From the NCBI RefSeq assembly GCF_039534915.1, contig NZ_BAAAWE010000001.1, forward strand, positions 7,378,001-7,442,000: a stretch of 64,000 nt of DNA. The letters run 5' to 3'. This stretch comes from Streptomyces roseofulvus (lineage in GTDB: Bacteria > Actinomycetota > Actinomycetes > Streptomycetales > Streptomycetaceae). Shown here one piece after another: positions 1-6,508 of the stretch. How positions within the stretch are numbered: position 1 is the first letter of the stretch; the number at the start of each line of letters is the position of its first letter. Position numbers and translations under genes: made by a program. Under the pieces are notes generated by a model, which ran no database searches, was not told the DNA's origin, and saw nothing but the letters and a program-made list of their open reading frames with translations.

Positions 1-249
1 GAACAGGGCCGCCTTCGTGTAACGGATGACGTCGTGGGTGACCTCGAAGTGGCCGAACGCGCCGCTGCCCTTGGCATGGGGCTGGCGCTCGGGGATCCGT
101 TCGCGGTTGAACTGCGCCATCTGCTCGATCAGGTAGGCGTCCTGGAGGAGGATCGGGCCGCCGGGGCCGACGGTGAGCGAGTGTTCGTCGCTCTCCACCG
201 GGGCGCCGGAGTCGGTCGTGGTGGTCGGTTTCGGCGAGTTGGTGTTCAT
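1..249 (-). CDS. Catalase, N-terminal part (gene runs off the left edge)
   Basis: The first 83 residues of a clade-type haem catalase, which converts hydrogen peroxide to water and oxygen in the cytoplasm. After a short low-complexity Thr/Ser/Pro lead, the reading shows the family's conserved block GGPILLQDAYLIEQMAQFNR, then ERIPERQPHAKG-SGAFGHFE, which contains the distal His region (P-H-A-K-G) and continues into the window edge. The ATG at 249 is preceded by GAAGG at a workable distance. Haem ligand and C-terminus lie outside the window. No Fur-like regulator sits immediately upstream; the neighbour is an amine oxidase remnant. Identification is by motif recognition. Confidence 0.93.
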   Translation of the reverse strand, partial: MNTNSPKPTTTTDSGAPVESDEHSLTVGPGGPILLQDAYLIEQMAQFNRERIPERQPHAKGSGAFGHFEVTHDVIRYTKAALF

Positions 250-422
250 GGTCGAACCCTTCGTGAGGAGAGGGGAAGGGAGTGCGAGACTGGGTTGCGG
301 TGATCAGGCGAGTGCCGAGAAGCCTCTGCGCCCGTCTTCGGTCACATGACCGCAGGGTCTGCCTCGTCGAGTTCCTGCGTGCACCCTGGACGGGGAGCTT
401 CTGCTCGGGAGGTACCGGGCAG

Positions 423-713
423 TCATCCTGCTCCGAGGACTTCTCGGGCGGCCCGGATGCCCGACTGAAGGGCTCCTTCGAAGTAGCCGATGCACTCGGT
501 CGCCGTTTCTGTGCCGGCCCATTGCATCCGGCCGGAGCGCTCGCGCAATACGTCACCGTAGGCGCTCACCACACCAGGCGGCATGTGAGCTCCGTAGCCC
601 CCCTCCGCCCAGGGGTCCACTGTCCAGGCGACGGGCTCGGCCCCGGAGTAGTACGTGAGGTCGGACAGGACCTGGCGGCGGCGCCCCTCCCTTCCGATCC
701 CGCTCATGGCCAC
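423..713 (-). pseudogene. Flavin monoamine oxidase, C-terminal remnant
   Basis: About 96 codons match only the C-terminal end of FAD-dependent monoamine oxidases. The typical substrate-channel and FAD-closing segment is readable (WTVDPWAEGGYGAHMPPGV, then GRMQWAGTETATE, then a GYFEGA-like helix and SGIRAAREVL). The frame stays open for some codons upstream of the GTG at 713, but no N-terminal Rossmann motif (GxGxxG) is found before DUF5709 begins at 801. The enzyme's FAD-binding N-terminus, roughly 350 residues, is therefore missing. The T-E-C in place of the usual T-E-W also suggests drift. Most likely a truncated relic; a short expressed protein is possible but would not be a functional oxidase. 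Confidence 0.75.
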
Positions 714-800
714 TGAGGCGAAGCCGGACGTGCGTCGAGCAGTTCGTCGACGTCGGGCACGGTCCGCCCCTGTTGTGGGGTCGTGGGGTCGTGGGACGGG

Positions 801-1253
801 TCATTCGTCGATGACGTGCACGGCGGCCTCCTCTGCGGAGGCCGCGCCGCCGTCCAGGCCGGCGTCCTGGGCGTCCATGGCCGACCAGTCCTCGCTCTCG
901 GGGTCCTGGTCCGGGGACAGGAGGCGGCCCGCCCGCCGGCCGCCGACCTCGCCGTCCAGGACCTCCCCGTCGGTGTCCGCCGTGTCGCCGATGCCGTCGC
1001 CGTCGGGCACCGTCAGGTCGGGCACCTCCTCGGCCAGGCGTTCGTCGAGGGTTTCGCCGTGTTCCTGCTCCTCGGCGGTCTCGCCGGTGTGACCGGCGCC
1101 CCAGGGGCGGTCGGGGGGCGAGTAGCCCGCGCCGTAGGGGTCGTCGGGCGGGCCGTCGAGGGTGTCGCCCGCGTCGAGCAGCCCCTCGTCGTCCTGGGTC
1201 TGGCTGCCGTCGGGCTGGTAGACGTCGTCGCCCCAGGTGTCGTTCTCCGTCAT
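801..1253 (-). CDS. DUF5709 family acidic protein
   Basis: A 150-residue, strongly acidic, hydrophilic protein without signal peptide or membrane segment. It carries the characteristic actinobacterial DUF5709 pattern: DDVYQPDGSQ, a D-x-G-LLDAGDTLD stretch, GYSPPDRPWG, then GHTGETAEEQEHGETLDERLAEE. Function is unknown. The long tail of Asp/Glu/Gly suggests an intrinsically disordered, possibly stress-related protein; this is inference. The ATG at 1253 is preceded on the minus strand by GAAAGGACCGCC, a good ribosome binding site. It is a single-gene unit between the amine oxidase remnant and an amidohydrolase. Confidence 0.88.
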   Translation of the reverse strand: MTENDTWGDDVYQPDGSQTQDDEGLLDAGDTLDGPPDDPYGAGYSPPDRPWGAGHTGETAEEQEHGETLDERLAEEVPDLTVPDGDGIGDTADTDGEVLDGEVGGRRAGRLLSPDQDPESEDWSAMDAQDAGLDGGAASAEEAAVHVIDE

Positions 1254-1372
1254 GGCGGTCCTTTCTGCCGAGGCCCCCGATCCATCCGATCATCGTGGCC
1301 GACGCCCCGGGCCCCCGCCACCGGCGGCACCGGGGTCTGCTCCTTCCCGGGGGTGTGGTTCCTCTCCGCCGT

Positions 1373-2668
1373 TCAGGTGAGGTCCGGAAGGCCCGCGGGG
1401 GCCAGCACCCCGACGCGGTCGACGGCGAGACGGCCCTCCTTGACGACGGCGTGGATGTGGGAGGGGTCGGCGAGACCGTCGAGGTCGGTGAGCGGGTCGA
1501 CCCCGCAGACGACGAGGTCCGCGGCCATCCCCGCGGCAAGCGTGCCGGTGAGGTCGTCCACCCCGCACACACGGGCCGCGTCGGCGGTCGCCGCGCGGAT
1601 GGCCTGGAGCGGCGTCATGCCGCCGAAGCGGACCATGAGGCCGAGTTCCTTCAGGTTCCGGCCGTGCGGTGCGGTCAGTCCGGCGTCGGTGCCCATCGCG
1701 ACGGGGACGCCGGCCTGCACCGAGCGGGCGAACGCCTCCTGGGCGACGCGGTGCCAGTGCACGGCCTTGGCGTGGATGTGCGGGCCGACCCGGGCGGGAT
1801 CGGGCTCCGCCATGGTCTCCAGCAGGGTGGGAACGAGGAACTGGCCGCGCTCGGCCATCTCCGCCCGCAGTTCGTCGGTCAGGGCGTAGCCGTGCTCGAC
1901 GCTGTGGACGCCGGCCCGGACCGCCGCGGCGATGCCCGGCTCCCCGATCGCGTGCACGGCGACCCGCAGGCCCCCGTAAGCCTCGGCCTCCTCGACGGCG
2001 GCGCGGACGAGTTCGGGGCGCAGGCCCAGCCATTCGGGGCGGTCGTGCGGGGAGGTGACCCCGCCGCTCGTGGCGAGTTTGACGCAGTCGGCGCCGGCGG
2101 CCACCAGGGCCCGGACACGGGTGCGGATGTCGTCGACGGTGTCGACGATGCCGGAGGGGCTGCCGGGGAAGGCGACGGCGGCCGCGAGTCCGTCGACGCC
2201 GCCGGGGAGGCGGAAGTCGGCGTGGCCGGCGGTCTGGCTCAGCATGGTGACGGCGACCAGGAGCCGGGGTCCGGCGATCCGCCGCTCGGCCACCGCGCGG
2301 CGGAAGCCGGCGTCGAGGCCCATGAGGTCGCGTGCCGTGGTGACGCCGTTGTGCAGGGTCGTCCGGAGCCGTTCGAGCACCTTGAGGGTGCGGTACGTGA
2401 CGTGCTCGGCGACGCCGAGGGCGGGGTCGCCCGCCGGACCGGGCAGGGCGAAGTGCACGTGGGTGTCGATGAAGCCGGGGCACACCGTCCGGCCCCCCAG
2501 GTCGATCCGTGCCGCGGACCGTAGGTCCGGGTCGTCCGGCAACAGTGCCGTGGGCCCGCACCAGCGGATCCGGGGGCCCTCCACGACGAGGACCGCATCG
2601 GGGACCGGCGCGGCTCCCGTGCCGTCGATCAGCCGGGCGTGGTCGAGCACGACAGGGCGTTCGGTCAC
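1373..2668 (-). CDS. Metal-dependent amidohydrolase (imidazolonepropionase/prolidase-like)
   Basis: A 431-residue member of the amidohydrolase superfamily, predicted to hydrolyse an amide or imide bond on an unknown substrate in the cytoplasm. Visible metal ligands are FIDTHVHF (HxH), VKLATSGG (carboxylated-Lys position), VAVHAIGEPG, SVEHGYAL and MGTDAGLTAPHG (catalytic Asp). The C-terminal GTLAAGMAADLVV segment rebuilds the small β-sandwich typical of the family. The GTG start at 2668 is chosen because GGAGGAG lies a few bases upstream; a longer open frame back to 2776 is mostly low-complexity Arg/Ala/Pro and lacks a comparable site. Nearest relatives by motif are imidazolonepropionase-like hydrolases. 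Confidence 0.9.
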   Translation of the reverse strand: MTERPVVLDHARLIDGTGAAPVPDAVLVVEGPRIRWCGPTALLPDDPDLRSAARIDLGGRTVCPGFIDTHVHFALPGPAGDPALGVAEHVTYRTLKVLERLRTTLHNGVTTARDLMGLDAGFRRAVAERRIAGPRLLVAVTMLSQTAGHADFRLPGGVDGLAAAVAFPGSPSGIVDTVDDIRTRVRALVAAGADCVKLATSGGVTSPHDRPEWLGLRPELVRAAVEEAEAYGGLRVAVHAIGEPGIAAAVRAGVHSVEHGYALTDELRAEMAERGQFLVPTLLETMAEPDPARVGPHIHAKAVHWHRVAQEAFARSVQAGVPVAMGTDAGLTAPHGRNLKELGLMVRFGGMTPLQAIRAATADAARVCGVDDLTGTLAAGMAADLVVCGVDPLTDLDGLADPSHIHAVVKEGRLAVDRVGVLAPAGLPDLT

Positions 2669-2885
2669 GAGGCTCCTCCAGTCCGGCGGGACGTGGCCCG
2701 AGGGGGCGCGGGCGGCTCGCACCGCGCTCCGGCCTGCCGGCTCGGCGGGCGGGTTCGCGCGGTGCCGCGGTGTCATTGCAGGCGTTCGAGCTCGCCGGCG
2801 GGCAGGTCGCGCACGACTCCGTGGCCGAGCTGCACCGGCACGTCGTAGCGCTGCCGGAGCCGCCGAGTCCGTGCGCTTCCGGTTT

Positions 2886-3173
2886 CTACGACGGGGACGG
2901 AGGCAGAGTGAACCGGAAGGCGCCCTGGCCGGTGCCGAGCTGGAGCCAGAGGTGGCCGGGGTGGGTGACCACGCGCAGGGCGAGTTGCGCGCAGTCCGGG
3001 CAGCGGCCGGTGAGGCCGGGTTCGGGGCCGTAGACGTGCAGTCTGCCGACCGGGGACGCGGTGCGGCAGTCAGGGCATGTCCACCAGGCCGTGGTGGGGT
3101 CGAGCGTGAGGACCTGGCCGAGCGGGCCGGCGAGGCAGTTGCCGTCGAGGTGGTGGGCGGGTCGCTGGTTCAC
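2886..3173 (-). CDS. DUF6510 family zinc-ribbon-like protein
   Basis: A 95-residue protein with the DUF6510 signature: LDGNCLAGPLGQVLTLD, then WTCPDCRTASPVG, LHVYGPEPG and GRCPDCAQLALRVV. Two CPxC pairs spaced about 28 residues apart look like a zinc ribbon. Role unknown. It follows the ferredoxin-type reductase and sulfite-oxidase-like genes on the same strand, an arrangement recalled from other actinobacteria, so it probably serves that redox module, perhaps as a small metal-binding accessory; that is inference. GTG at 3173 begins the conserved region; upstream AGGGA is a weak ribosome binding site. Confidence 0.82.
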   Translation of the reverse strand: MNQRPAHHLDGNCLAGPLGQVLTLDPTTAWWTCPDCRTASPVGRLHVYGPEPGLTGRCPDCAQLALRVVTHPGHLWLQLGTGQGAFRFTLPPSPS

Positions 3174-3223
3174 GGTGGTGTCCCTGGGGTCGCGGAGAGG
3201 GAGAGGTCGTACGTGCGTGGGGC

Positions 3224-3958
3224 TCAGCCGAAGCGTTCGGTGCGGATGGAGCCCGGCGGATGTCCGCGGGACTGGAGGAGGGCGGCGGCGTGCTCGACGA
3301 AGCCGGTGGGCCCGCAGACGTAGCAGCGGGTCTCCGGGGACGCGGGCAGGCCCTCCAGGTCGTCGGGGGCGAGGCGGTGGGCCGGGCGTTCCTCGCCCGG
3401 GGGTGCCTGGCGCGTGTAGAGGACGCGGAGGTCCTCGGTGCCTGTCGGGTCGGCGAGTTCCTTCGCGTACCAGAGTTCGCCAGGGGCGCGTACGGAGCAG
3501 ACCAGCGCGCAGGGGTCGACGAGGGTTCCGGCCGCGCGCCGGGCGCGGAGCATCGCCATGAGGGGCACGACGCCGCAGCCGCCGGCGACGAGGAGCAGCG
3601 GGCCCCGGGTCTCCGGCGTCCACACGAACCATCCTCCCAGCGGTCCCTTGACCTCGGCCTCGGCGCCGATGGGCAGGACATCGTTCAGATACGGGGAGAC
3701 CTCGCCGTCGGGCGCCGTCTGCACGCCGAGCTCGACGGTCTCCCCGGCGGCGGGCGCCGCCAGCGAGTAGCTGCGGACGGCCTGGTAGCCGTCGTCCGCT
3801 GTCAGGCGGACGTCGAGGTGCTGGCCTGGCCGGTGGCCGGGCCAGCCGGGCACCTCGAAGCGGAGGGTGCGGCCGGTCGTCGTCTGCCCGTCGCGCGAGG
3901 TCAGCCGCGCCCGCCACCAGCCGCCCGAGGGGCTCCGGCCGGTCTTCGGGGCGCTCAT
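3224..3958 (-). CDS. Ferredoxin-NADP(+)-reductase-type flavin oxidoreductase
   Basis: A 244-residue FNR-superfamily reductase with an N-terminal flavin-binding β-barrel and C-terminal NAD(P)-binding fold. Diagnostic motifs are RSYSLAAP (flavin RxYS), GPLGGWFVW, LLLVAGGCGVVPLMAMLR (nucleotide-binding loop) and RCYVCGPTGFVE near the C-terminus. No [2Fe-2S] ferredoxin domain is fused, so it would pass electrons between NAD(P)H and a separate partner. Its ATG overlaps the stop of the upstream molybdoenzyme by ATGA, indicating translational coupling. The natural inference is that it supplies or drains electrons for that sulfite-oxidase-like protein. Confidence 0.92.
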   Translation of the reverse strand: MSAPKTGRSPSGGWWRARLTSRDGQTTTGRTLRFEVPGWPGHRPGQHLDVRLTADDGYQAVRSYSLAAPAAGETVELGVQTAPDGEVSPYLNDVLPIGAEAEVKGPLGGWFVWTPETRGPLLLVAGGCGVVPLMAMLRARRAAGTLVDPCALVCSVRAPGELWYAKELADPTGTEDLRVLYTRQAPPGEERPAHRLAPDDLEGLPASPETRCYVCGPTGFVEHAAALLQSRGHPPGSIRTERFG

Positions 3959-4560
3959 GCGTCGTTCCAGTAGCGCTGCTCTCGCCAGGGGTCGCCGTAG
4001 TCGTGGTAGCCGGCCCGCTCCCAGAACCCCGGCTCGTCCTCGGTCGTGAAGCGCAGGCCCTTGACCCATTTGGCCGACTTCCAGAAGTACAGGTGGGGGA
4101 TCAGCAGCCGGGCGGGACCGCCGTGGTCCGGCGACAGCGGATAGCCGTCGAAGGAGTGGACGAGCCAGGCCCTGCCTCCCGTGACGTCCGCACGGGGCAC
4201 GTTGGTGGTGTAGCCGTCGAAGGACTCCGCGACGACGAATCCGGCGGAGGTCTCCACCCCGGCTGCCAGGACGTCGAGGGAGACGCCCTCCCACCGGGTG
4301 TCGAACTTGGACCACCGCGTCACGCAGTGGATGTCGACGACCGGCTGCTCCTGCGGCAGGGCCCTCATCTCGTCCCAGGTCCAGCTCCTGCTCTCGCCGT
4401 TCTCGCTGGTGACGGTGAAGGACCAGGTGTCCGTGGGCACGTGCGGGGTCGGGCCGGCGGACAGCACCGGGAACGACTCCGTGGGGTACTGGCCCGGGGG
4501 CAGGCGTTCCACGAGGCTCCGGCTGCCGCGGCCGTGGAAACCGGGGGACAGACTGGCCAT
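3955..4560 (-). CDS. Sulfite-oxidase-like molybdopterin-dependent oxidoreductase
   Basis: A 201-residue single-domain member of the sulfite oxidase/YedY molybdopterin fold. The Mo-ligating cysteine is in VDIHCVTRWSKFDTRWEG, followed by the ESFDGYTTNVP and YPLSPDHGGPARLLIPHLYFW segments that bind molybdopterin and close the active site. It is much shorter than eukaryotic sulfite oxidases because it lacks haem and dimerisation domains. No signal peptide or Tat motif is visible, so it appears cytoplasmic, unlike MsrP/YedY. A strong GGAAGGAG precedes the ATG. First gene of a three-gene unit with the reductase and DUF6510 protein. Substrate unknown; sulfite is not implied by family membership alone. 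Confidence 0.93.
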   Translation of the reverse strand: MASLSPGFHGRGSRSLVERLPPGQYPTESFPVLSAGPTPHVPTDTWSFTVTSENGESRSWTWDEMRALPQEQPVVDIHCVTRWSKFDTRWEGVSLDVLAAGVETSAGFVVAESFDGYTTNVPRADVTGGRAWLVHSFDGYPLSPDHGGPARLLIPHLYFWKSAKWVKGLRFTTEDEPGFWERAGYHDYGDPWREQRYWNDA

Positions 4561-4851
4561 CGGGCTACTCCTTCCGCTCGAAGTCGGCCTCGGCCCGCTC
4601 GTCGCCGAGGTCCGACTGGGCATGCGCGTGGAGATCGTGGACGAACTCCCGGGCACGGTCGGGCGCGATGCCGGGGCCGACGGGCAGCAGGCGCCGGGTC
4701 CACGCGTCGTGGGGATCGTCGGTGATCGTGTCTCGTTGACGGCCCAGCCGTCGGGGCGGGCTTGGGGTCAGGGGCGTCGCTCCGTTCCCACGCGGCGCAC
4801 TGTGCCCGCGTGGGCATGGAGCGAAGCCCCCGGCCGGGGGGCGGACTGCGG

Positions 4852-5829
4852 TCAGCTGTCGTGCAGGGCCGTGCGCAGCGCGTCGACGGCGAGCTTGCGC
4901 GCCACGTTCGCCGCGCGGGTGTCGCGCAGGCTGTCCAGGAGCAGGAAGTCGTGGACCATGCCGGCGACGCGGACCGAGGTGACGTCGACTCCGGCCTCAC
5001 GGAGCTTGTTGGCGTACTTCTCGCCCTCGTCGCGCAGGACGTCCGCCTCGTCGGTGATGACCAGAGTCGTGGGCAGGCCCCTGAGCTGGTCGAGCGTCGA
5101 CCGCAGCGGCGAGGCGTAGTGCTGCTTCCGCTCCTCGGGGTCGGTGGTGTACGCGTCCCAGAACCACTTCATGCCGTCGCGGGTGAGGTAGTAGCCCTCC
5201 GCGAACTGGAGGTACGACGGCGTGTCGAAGTCGGCGTCGGTGACCGGGTAGAGCAGGACCTGGGCCTTCAGGTCGAGGCCGTCGTCGCGCTCCTTGTTCA
5301 TCAGCGCGAAGACCGCGGACATGCAGCCGCCGACGGACTCGCCGGTGACCGCCACGCGCGAGGTGTCCATGCCGTGGTCGGCGCCGTTCTTCCGCACCCA
5401 CTGGCCCACCGCGTAGTTCTGCTCCACCTGGGTCGGGTACTTCGCCTCCGGCGCGCGGTCGTAGACCGGGAAGACGCCCACCGCGCCCGCTCCGACGACG
5501 AGCTCGCGGAAGAGGCGGTCGTGGGTCTTGTCGTCGCCGAAGACCCAGCCGGCCCCGTGAATGTAGACGACCACGGGCAGCGGGCCGGTGGCGCCCTTCG
5601 GGCGGATGATCCGGGTGCGGACCGTGCCCCACTGGCCGGCGTCCACGTCCACCCACTCCTCGTCCACCTCCGGCCGGGGCACCCCCTCGCCGCTCTGCAG
5701 ACCGGCGAGGATGTCGCGGCCCTGCTCCGGCGGCACCTCGTAGATCCGCGGGTGCGGGTCGGTGGCCTCGGCCAGTTCCCTCGCGGCCGGTTCGAGGTAG
5801 GGGGTGACGGGCGGGGGAAGCTGCGTCAT
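4852..5829 (-). CDS. HSL-family alpha/beta hydrolase (esterase)
   Basis: A 325-residue hormone-sensitive-lipase-type esterase. The oxyanion motif HGAGWVFG replaces the usual HGGG, the nucleophile sits in TGESVGGC, the acid in TDEADVLRDEGE, and the catalytic His in GMVHDFLLL. No signal peptide, so it should act in the cytoplasm on small acyl esters or lactones. It is strikingly similar across its whole length to the hydrolase at 15636-16589, including the QSGEGVPxPEVDEEW and YLTRDGMKWFWDxYTTD blocks, which marks the two as close paralogues; the gene at 32744-33736 is a third, more distant member. The ATG at 5829 has GGAGTG upstream. Confidence 0.9.
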   Translation of the reverse strand: MTQLPPPVTPYLEPAARELAEATDPHPRIYEVPPEQGRDILAGLQSGEGVPRPEVDEEWVDVDAGQWGTVRTRIIRPKGATGPLPVVVYIHGAGWVFGDDKTHDRLFRELVVGAGAVGVFPVYDRAPEAKYPTQVEQNYAVGQWVRKNGADHGMDTSRVAVTGESVGGCMSAVFALMNKERDDGLDLKAQVLLYPVTDADFDTPSYLQFAEGYYLTRDGMKWFWDAYTTDPEERKQHYASPLRSTLDQLRGLPTTLVITDEADVLRDEGEKYANKLREAGVDVTSVRVAGMVHDFLLLDSLRDTRAANVARKLAVDALRTALHDS

Positions 5830-5949
5830 GTGCACTCCTGTGTGTGTGCGCCTCGGGACGAGGCGATGCCCCCCCCGGAGGGGTCTTTCCCCGGGACCCA
5901 TGGTGCCCGCTCGGGGCTGCGTCGCAAGCCGACACCCGAACTCGTGTCC

Positions 5950-6292
5950 GGCAGGGGAACCCCTCCGCGGTGTCCTTCCAGAACTGCGAACGTTCATTGA
6001 GGATCCCCGTCCTTGATCGAGTCGAAGACCGACCGGGCACGCCCCCGGGGTTGTCCGGCCCCTGGATCATCAGGGGGGCGCCGAGAGCAGGACCGCCGAC
6101 TTCACGCGCGAGGTGCCGTGCCCGCCGATGTACCCGGCGAGCTCTCCGCCGCCCATGGAGTGCGCGACCAGGGTGACGTTCCGCAGGTCCAGCCCGGTCA
6201 GCAGGTCGTTCAGGTCGTCGGCGAAGGTGTCGACGTCGCAGCCGTCGAAGACCGGCCGTGCCCGCGGCGGTCGTGCGCGGCCCGGTGCTCAG
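5950..6292 (-). pseudogene. Non-heme chloroperoxidase/alpha-beta hydrolase, frameshifted remnant
   Basis: Segments of one protein family can be read in three alternating frames, which marks a decayed gene. In order along the minus strand they are HDRRGHGRS; CDVDTFADDLNDLLTGLDLR with LVAHSMGGGELAGYIGGHG (nucleophile elbow); APLMIQGPDNPGGVPG; SVFDSIKDGDP; and NERSQFWKDTAEG. All align with cofactor-free haloperoxidase-type hydrolases such as the intact gene at 26528-27364. The N-terminal strand with the oxyanion HG motif and the C-terminal cap and His are missing. The 5' end is cut by the insertion-sequence remnant at about 6283-6294. At least three frame changes are required, so it cannot be expressed as an enzyme. 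Confidence 0.82.
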
Positions 6293-6394
6293 GCGCCACC
6301 GGGAGCCGATTGTGGGGCGGTGCCGCCGCAGCTGCTGCGTGAGGGGGCGAAGTGCGGATCTGGACACGTCGGTACCCGACGGGTGGACAAGCAT
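6283..6394 (-). mobile_element. IS5-like transposase 5' end remnant
   Basis: The ATG at 6394 opens a reading frame beginning LVHPSGTDVSRSALRPLTQ, then LRRHR and SRWR. This recalls the N-terminus of a widespread Streptomyces DDE transposase with a helix-turn-helix (recalled pattern LVYPSGIDxSS-x-LRxL...RWRRL). After about 37 codons similarity stops and the sequence changes to chloroperoxidase remnant. The inverted repeat at 6396-6452 overlaps the start codon, as expected for the terminal region of such an element. No other end was found, so this is a truncated insertion fragment. Confidence 0.65.
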
Positions 6395-6395
6395 G

Positions 6396-6452
6396 TGAAG
6401 CCCCTGGCGGAGACGGTTCTCTTGGCCGATAACTCATCTACCAGGGGCTTCA
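6396..6452. repeat. 12-bp perfect inverted repeat at the IS remnant
   Basis: TGAAGCCCCTGG (6396-6407) and CCAGGGGCTTCA (6441-6452) pair perfectly with a 33-base loop, and pairing extends several more bases on the outer side if a single bulged G is allowed. The repeat overlaps the transposase remnant's start region. It probably belonged to the mobile element as a terminal or translation-controlling hairpin. Local GC is lower than in neighbouring genes. Confidence 0.7.
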
Positions 6453-6508
6453 GCATGCTGTCAGCCCAACTGCTGTGCTTCTTGGCTGGATCGGGGAAGG
6501 CTCGGTGT

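Noticed and set aside
2776..2885. Short minus frame reading RRLRQRYDVPVQLGHGVVRD between DUF6510 and the amidohydrolase.
   Set aside because: Peptide looks protein-like but has no suitable start except an internal GTG giving about 20 residues; no family recognised.
4565..4900. Open minus-strand frame ending 4 bases before the sulfite-oxidase-like start (reads TITDDPHDAWTRRLLPVGPG and on).
   Set aside because: No ATG, GTG or TTG in frame in the inspected stretch to about 4900. May be a remnant of a gene's C-terminus, but not annotated as a gene.
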